Shown one piece after another: positions 12,001 to 24,946 of a stretch of 64,000 nt of DNA (position 1 is its first letter; the number at the start of each line of letters is the position of its first letter). Origin of the DNA: Monilinia fructicola (taxonomy: Eukaryota > Ascomycota > Leotiomycetes > Helotiales > Sclerotiniaceae); assembly GCA_008692225.1 (NCBI GenBank), contig VICG01000011.1, forward strand, positions 1,178,001-1,242,000, written 5' to 3'. The notes under the pieces were generated by a model. That model saw only the letters and a list, made by a program, of their open reading frames with translations, was not told the origin of the DNA and did no database searches. A program made the position numbers and the translations under genes.

Positions 12001-12714
12001 GAGAAGGAATAAAGATACATGGGAAGAGATGTATATAGGAGGAAAGTCAAGCACTGTCAAGTAGCGAAATTACGTAGGGTGGGATGATTTCTCATGCAGG
12101 TATCAATAACAGCTCAAAATCTCTCTCTACTGTCTCTGCCAATTCCATTTCACTAGCATCTCACCTTGGAGCTAGGATTCTATCTCGCATCACCAGCTTC
12201 TTATCTAATCCCATCACATGGAATTTGTTCTCATTTCTCATCCTATCCTTTCCTCAATCTGCTATCTCTCATATTAAGTATCTATCCATCTACCACGAGC
12301 CACTTCTTCAACTTGACCTCAAACCCGAATATGAGGCTTCGCCTAAGACATACCAGCCAACAAAAGTTGCAGCCCTGTAAATGCATTCATGATTTTTCAT
12401 CTGCAGCGAATAGCCCTCTGTAAATGTATTTAGAACCTTTTCCTGGATCTTCGGGGGGAAAGCTGCAATGGAGTGTTTGAGGAGACTGGCTGAGAAAGCT
12501 GGTCCAGCTGTGTTGGGTCGACGATATTTTTGAGGTAGGAAGAGAGGTTGTTGTCCATTTCTGTTGAGGTGATGACCAGGCTAATAGCACCGGGCAACGC
12601 TCGAAAATGAAGGATTGCACCGCTTAAAATAGCTACAGTGAATGAGTATGTATATTAGCAGACCTAGCCATCTACAATGGCTATAGAAAGGCGAGCAACT
12701 ATGACGAGAGTTAT
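9017..12714. other. Gene-poor, decayed-looking region
   Basis: The first 300 bp or so are the presumed promoter of the Gly/Cys gene. Beyond that the sequence is AT-rich with no sustained open frame. A minus-strand frame at about 9560-9755 (Gln/Glu-rich, coiled-coil-like) reads like protein relic but stops on both sides. An imperfect direct repeat (AATATTGCYTGCT...TCTCTTGTG) occurs near 9640-9677 and 9768-9804. Nothing else is supportable. Confidence 0.5.
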
Positions 12715-13045
12715 ATTTCTTACTTAGACCTCGCTTCTCCCCAACGTGCAAAGGTGTTACAACAACCGATCTAATTGCTTAAGCTCCAAACTAGCGATAA
12801 TCTCATATCAATAAATGCCAGAGGCAATATACTTATCATTCGGAACCGTCGAAATAATCATAATTCCTATAAGTGGCAAGATGAACCCGATGAACATCAG
12901 ATAGATCGGTGGAATATGCTCTTTGCGCGCAGTTGTATTTGCAATCACAGTTCCAAGCGCAAGGAGTACATTAATTAGTACAAGACAGAGGCCAGCTGAT
13001 ACAGGAGACATTACATCGACAGCTTAGATGCGCCGTAAATTATCG
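12715..13045 (-). pseudogene. Relic of a DHA2-type MFS drug transporter
   Basis: The minus-strand frame from about 13045 to 12760 reads as part of a 14-TM MFS efflux pump. A pre-helix SPVSAG motif is followed by two hydrophobic helices separated by a short polar loop (IPPIYLMFIGF...), then a Tyr-Glu-Ile-Ile segment where family members have YEI(I/L)xGxGxG. Conserved glycines read as Ser, Glu or Lys. The stop just before AVDVMSP sits where family members have Gln, consistent with RIP (CAA to TAA, GG to AG). No intact flanking exons are found, although minus-strand frames at 13.1-13.46 kb may be further remnants. Known for the family: proton-driven export of drugs or toxins at the plasma membrane. 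This copy is dead. The DHA2 assignment rests on remembered motif patterns. Confidence 0.5.
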
Positions 13046-16000
13046 ATTTTAGGGGCATTCCATGGTATACCCGTGTGCAGTAATAGCTTGTAGTATATGT
13101 GACTATTGGAGACTGAATCTTGAGAAATTTACAAACCTGCTTCATTACTCGCGGGAAGTCACCTATTCATTTGAATTCACAACAAAGAGACACGGGAAAT
13201 CGATTCAGGAGGTTTTTTTTCTCCCGCAACTAGCCGTTCGTTTAAAACGAACAGAACCCACAAAGCTCCCAACTTGAGGAATGAAATGGTCTTAGCTGCA
13301 TACCAGGCAAATTCACACCCTGCGCCGAGAAGAACAGTCACCAGTAAGAAAGAGACTCACAGGAAGAACATGCAGCCTGTTCCGTCGATTTTCCAGGTAG
13401 AAGTTCTGCTGAATCTTTCTCTCGAGGAACGAGAGAGGTATGCTGGGTCCGTTTGATGAGAGAAATTTGCTAGTACAAAGAATAATAATAATATTGTTAC
13501 TAACACATCAGCCGGAACACTTTTCTTGCATCAGCTGAGTAACGCCAGAAAGTAGGGAACCAGAGCTAGTGGGCTTGCCACATCGATTTTTCGCTGACTT
13601 CACTACAGAGCATAATGCTGTGTATTTCGGGAATCTATGCATAAATCTTCACTCGGATTCTCAGATTCCCAAAGTTTGATACTACTACTAAAATACCAGG
13701 TTTGAGTTGTTTGTCCACTAGGACTGATATTGCAGTGGTATTGACGCCAACATTGCAATTCCAAGTATTTAACGTTTACTTTGTGAATTGTATGAGTGTC
13801 TAAGTTCATTCGTGAGACCTGAGCACCTGTTTTTTCAATTTCAAGTACTGTACTGTTCATCAGCCCACTAGATTAGGTGTATGTAGACTGCAGCGGGGGT
13901 TGTTATACCCTGCGGCTGTATTTCCTCTTTGAGAGGTCAGAGAGATGACATGTTACTTATTGAACTTGATAATAATTGGGGCTGCGAAACGCCTCGTCTA
14001 GACTGTTATGTGTCCAAAAATAACTCTTACTCAAGGCGTCAGAAAACTGCAGTAATATCACATGACGGAAGTTGTAGGATTTCCTGGAGGCTAAGAGTAT
14101 ATCGACGTATAGATTCCGTATGAAAAGGAGAACTATTTTCTTCCCCCTTAGCTTTCAGTTAAAGACTTAATCCAAAGATCCATTATATCTTACCTCTCTC
14201 TTAGATCACTACTCTCACTTCATTGAGGACTATCTTTGGGATAACTTCACTTTTTGGTGGATGCCCAGGTGGGTGGGAGCGGCTTGCATACTGCATTTTT
14301 TCAAGTAGCAAAAATCTAAGCTTGGTAGATTTCTGGTGACCTAAAAATAATGATTAAGTGAGTAAGATCCCGTATACGATAGCGGGAGGATGACACTTAA
14401 AACAGGGTGCGGATCACTCACATCTAGTCAATACTGTATTAGCAGTAATCAAAATACTTAGAATGCACTCCAAGAAAAATCGATAAGCTTCACCAAAGCG
14501 GGACGTAAGTGAAATTCGGCATACACTACTTGTTTCTTCAATCACTGTCTATTGTTTACCGTTAACTTAACTTATTTTCAATACTCGAGTGTATGTGTGT
14601 ACTCGAGCAAATGTACATATAGACTTGATTACTAATCTCTTCGCTGGTGGATGGGCTAAAGCTGTTTGCAGCTCCATTTCCTAGCGTAAACTCAAATATG
14701 TCCACTTGGTTTTCGGGTATATAATATTCAGTATCTCTTTTTGACTAGTTGGTGATCTCAAATGATTATGTATCAATTGTTTATTAAGCATTTTCAAGTT
14801 ATGATTTGTTTATATTTTATGAGAGTGGAGAGAGATAGACCATTAGAATATCTGGTTGGACTTCTGGACTGTGTGGTCGGGTATATTCTTGTTACAGATA
14901 TACGGGTGAGGTTGATATGCTTTGTGATGTGTATGGAGAGTGCTGATATAAGGCTATAGTTTCCGGGAGCACCTTTGATGTGCTGTGTGATCTGGGGCTG
15001 TGTTCTATGATCGTAAGGTCTTGTGTGTTGACACATTTAGATATTGGTGCTTTGGCATGTTGAGCATATTGAGCATATTGAGCAGGTTGAAGAGATTGAG
15101 GAGAGTGAGCACATTTAGCAACCGCCTACATCCCACCCTTGAATCATCACAGGCCCCAGATACCCATAGACTGATTGAACCAATGCACCGAGTGTAAAGT
15201 ACCGGTGCATTAATATATGTATATTGAAAATCTCCTTGTTATCATTGCAAATAATTTGCCGTGCTGCACCTATGTACATAGTTTTGCATGCATAAGTGTA
15301 TATTCTTACCGAAAGTATGCTATCATCTCAGCCACAGGAAACCTTTTATATTGGCCCGCACAATAGATGGTTAAGCAGCATGAATTATCAAGTCTGATTG
15401 GACTCAATCCCTACTCTTAGTAGAGAGATCCCCGCAAGGGGTAACTAGGATTCTGTGACGACGAGGATTTTGAATATTAGAGGATGGAGGCTATAAGAGA
15501 TACGAGGATCTGGGATATTCTGGGTTAGCATGGGGTTCATCTGTGGGGATCGGTTTGAGGGAAACCTGAATTTGGAAGGGATGCAAGATAGAGTTCAAAG
15601 TTTTGAAGTGTGGGAAAATGATGATGTTGATGATAGTTGTGAAGGAGGAATTAGAAGAGAGTCTGAGCGGGATAGGGGCAAGGGATAGAGATTTTCTCTG
15701 AAGATTAGACTTCTATTTGAAGATAAACTTGGATTTACAGTTTGGTTGATGGAGGTAAAGATTAAAGAATTCAAGCGAGGAAGTGGAAATGGGGCTTTTT
15801 TTCCTCATTATTCTATTTTCGATTCTTGAGCTTGAGATTTGAGGGTTATATTGAGGTTTCGTAAAGTTGATTAGTATAGTCTTTTTATTTTTATTTGTTT
15901 CAGAAATTATAACTCCATTTTCTTGTCAGTCATGCTTTGACATAATGAAGATAAGTTGATGTGAAGTTGACACTTGGGTAGGTTTAGTTGTCTTAATGTT

Positions 16001-17860
16001 CCCAGGCCAACTTCCCCACCAGCAATCAGAGCCAAAGGTTTTGAAATTTTTGATTGGTAAACCGTATTTGAACCTGAAAGGTATTCTATCCCTGCTCTGT
16101 TTTCAGAGTAACGAAGCTATAATGTAGGAACGTCGATGTGATCATCTCATTTAATGCGAAATATTCCGAGGGAAATAGTGAAAACCACAAGCTGCGCTTT
16201 CTTACTAGTGACTCTGTCCAACAAGAAAATGGCGAGGCTATTCAAAACAGTGAGATTGAATATTTTGAAACCAATAACGAGTTCTGCGACATCTGTCTGA
16301 TTTAGATTCTTTCATTTGATCAGGCTATTGCTGTGTCTGAGAAAGGGCCTGATGCTATGGTATGAATGCAGAAGGGGTCATAGAAGAGGATAAAAAGAGT
16401 CTATCAAACTTTTTAATCTTGCAGCCTAGTTTACATGGCTAATTGTTCACAATCTGCGCATATTTATATCGGTATCACTGCTAGCTATTAAAAGTGAAGG
16501 AAATATTGAGATCTATCTTAACGTGCCATATTGAGAATTGCCTTTAGCAGTTACTTGGAAACTTATAGTTGGGCCATGATGTACCTTTTTCTGTCCGTAA
16601 TAACTACAACTGGCATCAAGTTTTAATCTGGATATATTAATCACTTGGAAAAAGTTCCCATATAATGCTTCAGTTAAAACAAAGAAGTAGAGACTTGAGC
16701 CGCAAGACTACATTTATTGAGATTTTGCATGAATGTAACCCATTTTTTCGACAATTCTCATCGTAATCAATGATAAATAGAATGTATGGAAGAAATGAAG
16801 GAATTGAGATTGGTAAGCTGGCGGAGTAAAGTATATAGCAGGATCATCAGGGCAAGATAATGCCTGCCAGTGCGAGGTTAGGGCTGATGAAATGAGGCTT
16901 GAGTGATGAGGAAAGGGGTACTTTATATGGCTTTAGCGAGAAATCAGATTCAATGTGAGATGGAGAAAAGATTGCTGGTATGTGAAGATTTGCTTGCATA
17001 TCATTCATACAATTGTTAGAGTAGGCCTTTTAAAATAAATTATAGATGTACAGTATGACACATAACATAGCTGCCTCTAAGCAGTAGGCAACTAACGAGC
17101 TAACCCTCTCTTGAAATCGAAAGTATTCTGCTATCGACTCTCTACACCGTTTGTATTGTATATTCATCAAAACTTTATGCTGCGGATATAAGTTGCAATC
17201 AAGCTCATTTTAAATCATAAATTTAGCATTTTTTTCGGATTCAATAGATCCATTAACCAAAAAAAGACAAGTAAAGCTTCTGTGGCATTTCGACACAAAA
17301 CATCCAGGAATTGACAGTGGCGATACATGCGATTTATGTAGATATACTACTTATAAAGTCATTCAAAAAACAAATAAATGATGTTAGGTAGCGTTCGTAA
17401 AAACCTAAAATACTGTATCGTACTTTGAGCCATCTAAAGCTTATCCTTTTTGCTTATAATTCCATACAATATCGAACTATCGTCTTTTGCATAGTTGAAT
17501 CTCAATTGGAAAAATGTAGAACACCTCGCCTGATAGACACTTGTCATGGCTGAAAACTATCTCTTCACAGGCTTTGACGAATGTGGCCGCTTAGTGACAG
17601 TTATAGTGTTTTGGTCAATGTGATTGTTTGTATCTTGAATTATATACCTACAGCCCTTGAAAGATATCATGCCGAAGAATCATTTCAGTCTCTTCTCATC
17701 GTACCCAATCTTGGCCAAACAAATGCTCTGGTATGTGGAACACCTTACCCCACCCTAGCTAAGTGGGATTTAATTCGCCCGGAAACGCCCAAGAATGCCG
17801 AACTCCCATATCACTCCCAAATACATCGTACAACTTCATGTCACCTTATGCAAAACTGAC
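13046..17860. other. Gene-poor stretch upstream of PRP31's 3' end
   Basis: No supportable gene. A minus-strand open frame at 13603-13860 may be another relic of the decayed locus, but no family is recognised. A short imperfect repeat (TTGAGCATA units) lies at about 15058-15090. The rest looks like unique, mildly AT-rich intergenic DNA. Confidence 0.5.
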
Positions 17861-19802
17861 CTACTTCTTTGGCAAAGCAGGTGGACCCATTTTCCCAGCT
17901 CCAGAATCAACCTTCTTGGGGGGTGGTGGCCCCATACTATTGTCACCACCACCGTTGCCAACTTGAGTAAAGGTTCCACCCTTAAACCATTTGTCTTCTT
18001 CCGCTGCCCTCTTTCTCTTCATTTCTGCTACTCTCTTCGGATCTACCAATTCTAGTCCCTGAACCGGCGTAAACGCTAAGCTACTAGCAGTTCCCGCACT
18101 AGCGCCAGTACTAGTGCTTAATCCTCCCACACCCGATGCTCTCAAGCCTTTACCCCTTAGATCTATATTGCCAGCTGATTGACCGAATCCTCGAAGTGAA
18201 GAAGCAGAACCACTCATAGGAGTCGAAGTACCCCAACCTTTGTTTTTTGGCAGAGAGCTTGGCTTTGGTACGTTGGTCTATTTGGATATTCCGGATACGT
18301 CCATCATTGCCTTGACCGATCATGCCCATACCCTTAGTTCCATCACCAGTACCGTAACCAACTTCCTTCTCCTCCTTCCCAAAAGCCATTCTGTTTTGTG
18401 CTTTCCTCAAATCCGTCATAGCAGTTGCCGCCTTGGCTAGTCGAGCGCGTCGGCCACCACGCTTGCGTGCAGGTTTATCATCTGGAGCCGGCAGAGCGCG
18501 CGCACCTTTATTTGGAGGTGGTTCGGTGAGCTTTTCGAGTCGGGTAATACACTGTTCCTTGAGTTCTTCGCCGGTCGATCCGTCGGGACTACTATGAACG
18601 CGATCAACTCGTGCGGCCAAAACAACTTTCGCGGAGACGATGCGCATAGCTTGTTTTTTGAGATCATTGGAGACACCTTGGATAATGGGTGAGTGGTAAA
18701 GGAATCCTTGTTGGCGAACCCCGACATTGGTAGCGAAACCAGTCCCGGATGATTTGTTGGAGCCTAGGGGAGGGAGATTGCAGGCGGGCGTCTTTGCTAG
18801 GCCAGTTAAACCTCCAGCAAAATTGAGAAGTTGGGCCGCCGTAAGAGACCCAATAAGAGCCGTCAGATTTGGAGCGAACAAGTTCATGCGTGATTGAACA
18901 TAGTCAGTCAATGTTTTCTTCGCTCTGTCCAATGCGAGCGTCATATCACAAGCACGGAACACTCTTTCAAGTTCATGTGGTAACATTTCTCGGCCTTTTG
19001 TAGTGGTTGCCTCGACTGTGACAATCATAACAGATGGGCCATCCAGGACAGATCTTAGTGTAGCACCTAGTCGGTTATCCTTCGATGTTTGAAGTGTCTT
19101 GATATTTTCTGAATCCATAGGTCCATTTCCAATGATGGTGACAACTTTAGCATAATCTAATGGATTGGTAACCAAGGTTTCCAACTCTGGAAATCGAATT
19201 GAATAGTGGTCTCGTATGAACTTATGTACCAGAATGATTTCGCTATCAATAGATGTAGACAGAGTATTTGCTTGAGTCAACAAATGATATTCCGGGTTAT
19301 CTTCGACTGAGCCGACAAAGGTCGTCTGTTTATCGGGCGGTAATGATTGAAAATGTGCAATTTTCTGTCAAGTCCGGAGAATGTCAGGGCTAGGACACGA
19401 AACGAGTAAATGTAAACCATAGGTCTCCAAGTTTGAGGAAGGGAAGAAGGGAACACTACTAACCTCTAAAACCGGTTCCAGTGTTTTCATCAAACCTGCA
19501 ACACTGCGCACATCATCTACTCCACCAAGTTGCATCTTCTCAACTTTTGCTTTGGTCGTTTCCTCATCTTCCGTAGCGTCAACGGCGCCGCTCGTCATCC
19601 CCGCCATCTCATCGTCTTCGTCGACGGCTTCTTCGTCGCCATCTAGCTCCATTTCACTTGCGCCTGAAAATCTTGTCGCGTTCCCATTCATGCTTAGGGC
19701 GACCTCTTCCGGGTCGGCAAAAAGGTGTGCATTATCCTCTCCTTCGCCTTCGGATCCAGAATCCTCGAAGTCCTGCAATAACTCATCTGCGAGGGTCGAC
19801 AT
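17861..19802 (-). CDS. prp31: U4/U6 snRNP protein Prp31 (one-base frame break)
   Basis: Exons 19802-19464 and 19364-17861. The 99-bp intron has a GTTAGT donor and a TTGACAG acceptor, phase 0. Prp31 binds the U4 snRNA/15.5K complex and is needed to form the U4/U6.U5 tri-snRNP in the nucleus. The acidic N-terminus (about residues 1-100) is followed by the NOSIC region and a clear Nop domain (about 250-375, including NLTALIGSLTAAQLLNFAGG, then LPPLGSNK and GFLYHSPIIQ). The Prp31-specific C-terminal part holds SSLRGFGQSAGNIDLRGKG and AFTPVQGLELVDP. The last 130 codons are in another frame: an A6 run (T6 on the plus strand, 18243-18248) needs five bases to read KNKGW. With that change the protein is 613 aa, normal for fungal Prp31. 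Because the gene is essential, a sequencing error is likelier than a null allele. It is divergent from CLF1. Confidence 0.95.
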
Positions 19803-20007
19803 TTTAATGTACTATTGTTCGTTTTGGCGCATGAAGATGCCCGGGGAGAATCAAGTCGAGAATGAGCTCAAGCCCGGAGCTGCGGCCGCTAGCTTTGACA
19901 CACCTTGATTACTAATCATTATTTTGGATCATCGCGAGAGCTTCAAGGCTTGAACGCGAAAATCGTATTGCGCCAACTGTTTCTCATTGAAATCAAATCC
20001 TACAATC
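19803..20007. promoter_or_regulatory. Shared divergent promoter of PRP31 and CLF1
   Basis: Only 205 bp separate the two start codons. The interval has no open frame or repeat, so both promoters and both 5' UTRs must fit here. No known transcription-factor site is claimed. Confidence 0.7.
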
Positions 20008-22110
20008 ATGGAGTCGAGTCGTGGACCCCCGAAGGTCAAGAACAAGGCCGCTAGTGCCATTCAAATTTCTGCAGAACAACTTTTACGAGAAGCTGTTGAC
20101 CGTCAAGAACCGGGACTTCAAGCACCAACTCAGCGCTTTGCTGATCTCGAAGAGCTCCATGAATTCCAAGGCAGAAAGCGAAAAGAGTTCGAGGACTATG
20201 TGCGGAGGAATAGGATTAATATGAACAATTGGATGAGGTATGCACAATGGGAATTGGAACAGAAAGAATTCAAACGAGCACGATCCGTTTTCGAACGAGC
20301 ATTAGATGTCGACTCTACATCCGTTACATTATGGATACGATATATTGAGGCGGAGATGAAGTCGCGGAATATCAATCATGCCAGGAACTTATTGGATCGC
20401 GCGGTCACCATTTTACCTAGAATCGATAAGTTGTGGTACAAGTATTGTTATATGGAGGAAATGCTTGGCAATATCCCTGGTACAAGACAAGTATTCGAGA
20501 GATGGATGTCTTGGGAACCAGATGAGGCAGCTTGGAGCAGTTATATCAAATTGGAGAAGAGGTATGGGAGTTTCAAAGAGCCAGGGAAATATTCCAACGA
20601 TTTACTATGGTACATCCTGAACCAAGAAATTGGATAAAATGGGCCAGATTCGAGGAAGAGTATGGAACTAGCGATCTGGTTAGAGAGGTATTTGGGACTG
20701 CTGTTGAGGCTTTGGGTGATGACTTTATGGACGAAAGGCTCTTCATCGCATATGCGAGATTTGAGGCGAAGTTGAAGGAGTATGAGCGTGCAAGAGCTAT
20801 CTACAAATATGCACTGGATCGCATGGCACGATCGAAATCTATCTCTCTCCATAAGGCTTATACGACCTTCGAAAAACAATTCGGTGATCGTGAAGGTGTG
20901 GAAGATGTAATTATCTCGAAGCGTCGAGTCCAGTATGAGGAGCAGGTGAAGGAAAATCCCAAAAATTATGATGCATGGTTCGACTACGCCAGATTGGAAG
21001 AAACCTCTGGAGATGTTGATCGAGTTCGAGATGTTTACGAAAGAGCCATTGCTCAAATTCCGCCAACCCAGGAGAAGAGACATTGGAGACGTTATATATA
21101 TCTTTGGATTTTCTATGCCATTTGGGAGGAAATGGAATCGAAAGACGTTGAGCGAGCGAGACAGGTCTATCAAGAGTGCCTGAAATTAATACCCCACAAG
21201 AAGTTTACGTTCGCCAAGATCTGGCTTATGAAGGCTCAATTCGAGATCCGACAACAGCAACTACAAGCCGCAAGAAAGACTTTGGGACAAGCTATCGGAA
21301 TGTGTCCGAAAGATAAGCTTTTCAAAGGCTATGTTGAGCTAGAAATAAAGCTCTTCGAATTCGTAAGATGTCGAACCCTTTACGAGAAACACATCGAATG
21401 GAACCCAGCTAATTGCCAAGCCTGGATTAAATTCGCTGAGCTTGAAAGAGGTTTGGATGATTTGGAACGTACTCGTGCAATCTTTGAATTAGCAATCAGT
21501 CAACAAGTTCTAGATATGCCTGAATTATTATGGAAAGCGTATATTGATTTTGAGGAAGAAGAAGGCGAGTATGATCGCACGAGACACCTGTATGAGAGAC
21601 TATTGGAGAAGACAGATCATGTGAAGGTCTGGATCAGTTATGCACATTTCGAAATCAATGTTCCAGATGATGATGAGGATGAGGCGGAGGAGGACGAGGA
21701 AAAAACCGGTCAGCGAGGCTGCAAAGGCACGAGCAAGGAAGATCTTTGAACGTGCTCTTAAGAGCATGAAAGACAAGGATCTCAAAGACGAGGTATGCCA
21801 CATTCTTTCTGCAAATTTTTTGACCCTGCTGCTAACGGCTTTCCAGCGTGTTTCTCTCCTCAATGCTCACCTATCCTTCGAACGTACCCATGGCTCAGAG
21901 GAAGACATTGAGAAAGTACAAAAACAGATGCCGAGGAAGACGAAGAGAAGAAGAAAGCTCGACGATGATAGCTATGAGGAATATGTTGATTATGTTTTCC
22001 CTGCCGATGACGAACAGACGAAGAAACTATCGAATTTCTTGGCGATGGCTCAAAGCTGGAAGCAAGCTGGTGGGACAATAAGTGGGAGTGGAGAGCAGAA
22101 CGGAGAGTGA
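20008..22110 (+). CDS. clf1: Pre-mRNA splicing factor Clf1 (crooked-neck, HAT repeats); two one-base frame breaks
   Basis: Starts at ATG 20008 ([14 protein letters not shown]). One intron, 21793-21846 (GTATGC donor, GCTAAC branch, TTCCAG acceptor, phase 0). Clf1/Syf3 is a scaffold of the NineTeen complex needed for spliceosome activation. From about residue 50 the protein is a chain of half-a-TPR (HAT) repeats with the usual W-x-x-Y and R-A-R-x-x-[FY]-E-R-A elements. It is followed by an acidic stretch ([12 protein letters not shown]) and a basic, Lys-rich tail ([11 protein letters not shown]). The frame is lost twice: at GGG 20566-20568 (four Gs restore [14 protein letters not shown]) and at A6 21700-21705 (five As restore [20 protein letters not shown]). 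Corrected length is 682 aa, normal for the family. The two changes cancel in length but leave about 1.1 kb out of frame. Confidence 0.95.
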
Positions 22111-23850
22111 TATGGAATTCAAAGGCATTTTTTTGGTGTTGGACAAACAAAATTGTGTATGTATACCTAGGGCGTCAGGGAAGGAAGCAAATGAACTGAT
22201 GGCACTTTATTATGGTACGTCTGAAACTATCATCGAGAACGTCTTTGCATTTATAATTTATTGATCTACTCCTATTCATTTGATGATTCACTGGGCCCCA
22301 TCAAAGCACAATTGGAAGTCACTATTTTGGGCTTCAAGAGAAAGTTTTCGATTATTCTAAGATGTAAGAGTAGCCGGAAGAGTTTCCGCATAAAGTTAGA
22401 ACCTCTTAAAAGATTAAGAAGATGTTGTAATTAATGAGTGGACGAATCTATATCCATAAAGTGTGAATATATATACCTCTAAATTGATTCATTCCATAAA
22501 ATCTACAGCCCCTTTTCAAGTTATTCTTCCCCATCATTATTCATCATCACTTGGTGTTTGGTGTATGTGGGAAACAGGAAAGTTGAATATTAGGGAAAAT
22601 TTAAACCACTTTATTCCTCGCTTCAGAGCTTGGCGAAATAATTCATCATAGCTCAAACGCCAAGATTGTGTATTTTGAAAGAATTATATTCGAATTTAAC
22701 ATTTTGGATCAGCCGGGTTATGGGGGTGAGAGACATTACAAGATACCGGGCCTCTGCTAGTTTCGTCACGATGGTTTTAGGAGCTTTCTCGAGGTCATTA
22801 TTACTGTCCATATTGGGGAGCTACGCCGTGTGGCAAGAAAGCAGTCTTGATGAGCGACAATTCGATTCAATTCCTCAGAACTGGGCAACAAGATGGAACT
22901 AAAGATTATCTGATGATCTGATAAAATACCATATATCCACCTCCAATCATTATTTGACCACGGATTCATGTGTGCTACGCAGGTTTCTTCAAGGGGCTTG
23001 ACATGCAAATCAGACGATGTTGTCTGTCTGCTAGGCTTGTTCCAGCATAAGTTTCTACGGTATTCAATGTCATAGCATCATATCAATGAAATGGCAACTG
23101 GATATTAGCATCTCGATAGAAATCCCATTGACCTTCCCGATGAAGGATAACTCTTGTCCAAACGCCTCTCAGCCATGTAATTACCATAGAACCGGCCTAT
23201 ATCCAGGAGCTAATTTTCTTCATTTGGAATCCTTGACATCAGTTTTGGTACAAACGCGGGATATATCTCATGGCCACGATCCACCGACCTTCTTTTGGCA
23301 TCTGTATGTTTCTTCTCGGTCTCTCGCTGATCTGAAAAGTCGTAATCGCGTATGCGAAGTACGGGAAAATAACCAGACGCCAGGATTCACTCAAGTGTCG
23401 CATCACGCGAAGCGCGTGGGACATGCCAGGGGATTATGCTGTTCATAGGCATTCAAGGAAACTCAATCGTTGGGCTACGATACGATTATCAATAACATGG
23501 GATTAGACTTGAATTAAGCTTAAAGTTACCTGACCTTCCTGATGTCACTGCGCTAGTTCGGCACAGAGTAGCTGAGGCGTAACATGAAATTTCCTATGTC
23601 TATCGATCCTGATGTACTCGGTACATCAGACTTGGTATTCAAAGTTTCAAGTCTGCAGAACCGCACATCACAAACGTCCCATACACAAAGAATGTGGAAA
23701 ACTCCAAAAACTATACATATATAATTTGCAACCTTGACAATTGGACCGTTTGAAATATGTTTCTTCAGTCCTACAGCACTCCTATATTAGTCAGTGCTAT
23801 AGGATATGATTACCTGGATGAGCTGACCGAAATTTAACTTCAAACATACA
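22111..23850. other. Intergenic, nothing recognised
   Basis: About 1.7 kb between the CLF1 stop and the next minus-strand gene. It includes the CLF1 3' UTR. Open frames here (longest about 120 codons at 23086-23448) show no family features or splice-consistent extension. Confidence 0.55.
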
Positions 23851-24126
23851 TCATACCCGGTAAGCACGGAGCTTTCGGTGCCTCTTATATCGTCTTTTGG
23901 GGAACCTCAAGGGCGACAAGTTTTCTTTATCTCTCTCGTCTTCTTCCCGCTGGCTTGTAGGCCGCACCCCTGGAGTTTTTACCGCTTTTTTCTCTAGTTG
24001 CTGAGCTTTCTGAAGATACTCCTCCAGTTTCCGTTTGGCTTCCTCGCTCCACACCCCTTCTCCCAATATTCCCACTATCTGGTCGGCATGGATCCGACTC
24101 ATATCATCGGGTTCAACGTGGCTCAT
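23851..24126 (-). CDS. Small charged helical protein, function unknown
   Basis: The open frame gives 91 aa from ATG 24126. It has a coding look: residues 25-50 form an amphipathic, Lys/Glu-rich probable coiled coil (EEAKRKLEEYLQKAQQLEKK). Residues 55-75 are acidic, and the C-terminus is strongly basic (KRRYKRHRKLR). A plausible donor (CGG^GTATGA) falls just before the stop, with an acceptor TATAG about 65 bp further on, so the real C-terminus could lie in another exon near 23.65-23.79 kb. I recognise no family. Nuclear or nucleolar location is possible from the basic tail, which is inference. Confidence 0.45.
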   Translation of the reverse strand: MSHVEPDDMSRIHADQIVGILGEGVWSEEAKRKLEEYLQKAQQLEKKAVKTPGVRPTSQREEDERDKENLSPLRFPKRRYKRHRKLRAYRV

Positions 24127-24946
24127 CGTTCTTGATTTCGTATTCTATCTCGCAGTGAGGTTCGAAATAAGGGAGACAAATTATGCGGCAAGTCAGCATG
24201 GGCCCCTGAAGCTGTTTGCAGATTTTTTCATGCAAACAATTCTGTGCAATATTCGTTTTGGCTTCGTCCACCGTGTAATTTCCAAATCGCGCAAATCAAG
24301 ATCAAACACCAAAGGCTATCGGTTTCAAATTCTTGATATGTTGTCAATATCCAATACAAGAGATATAAAAGTGTGGGGAAACGAATTTAATATGCAATGG
24401 ATGTTCAAGTATAACGGGCATAAAGAACAACTAAAGAGCTCTTTGATGCTCAATAAACCTATCCAATAATTCATGAACTAGCGGCATCGCCCTTGACAAT
24501 TCTATGTTGCAAAGAAGTAATTGATGCTCAAGGTATAGTGTTATTATTTGATTGCTAGATGTCTTTGTCTACAAGTTCTACATCGCACATTGAAAATATG
24601 AAAGAGACAATCAACAATCTTTGTTGATCATGAGATGAAAGAAATCTGGAATCTTCCTCAGTATAGAATATCTTTTTGTAGAGATTCGCAATAGAAAGAT
24701 TGATACCAATAGGGTGAATACGAAGCAGTAAACTGGGATGAAATCAGTCGGAGATAGCTTTGACTTGAGACTGGCGTACTTCACTGCATGGGAGTATTGG
24801 ATTTCCTTGGATGAATTATGATATTGCACAAAAGTTTTCTCCAGACGCATCAACTAGTATATGGGTATCTATAATTATCATTACATAAAATACATCAAAT
24901 AATACACTCCATCCCAGTCCATTCCAGTGCATCATATCCCACCCAA
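24127..24946. other. Intergenic, nothing recognised
   Basis: The 820 bp between the start of the small gene and the stop of the HET gene hold no supportable gene or repeat. It contains the 3' UTR of the HET gene and the promoter of the small gene. Confidence 0.55.

Noticed and set aside
18200..18260. Small intron instead of a frame break in PRP31
   Set aside because: No donor and acceptor of sensible spacing exist here. Conserved residues flank the A6 run directly, so no sequence is missing.
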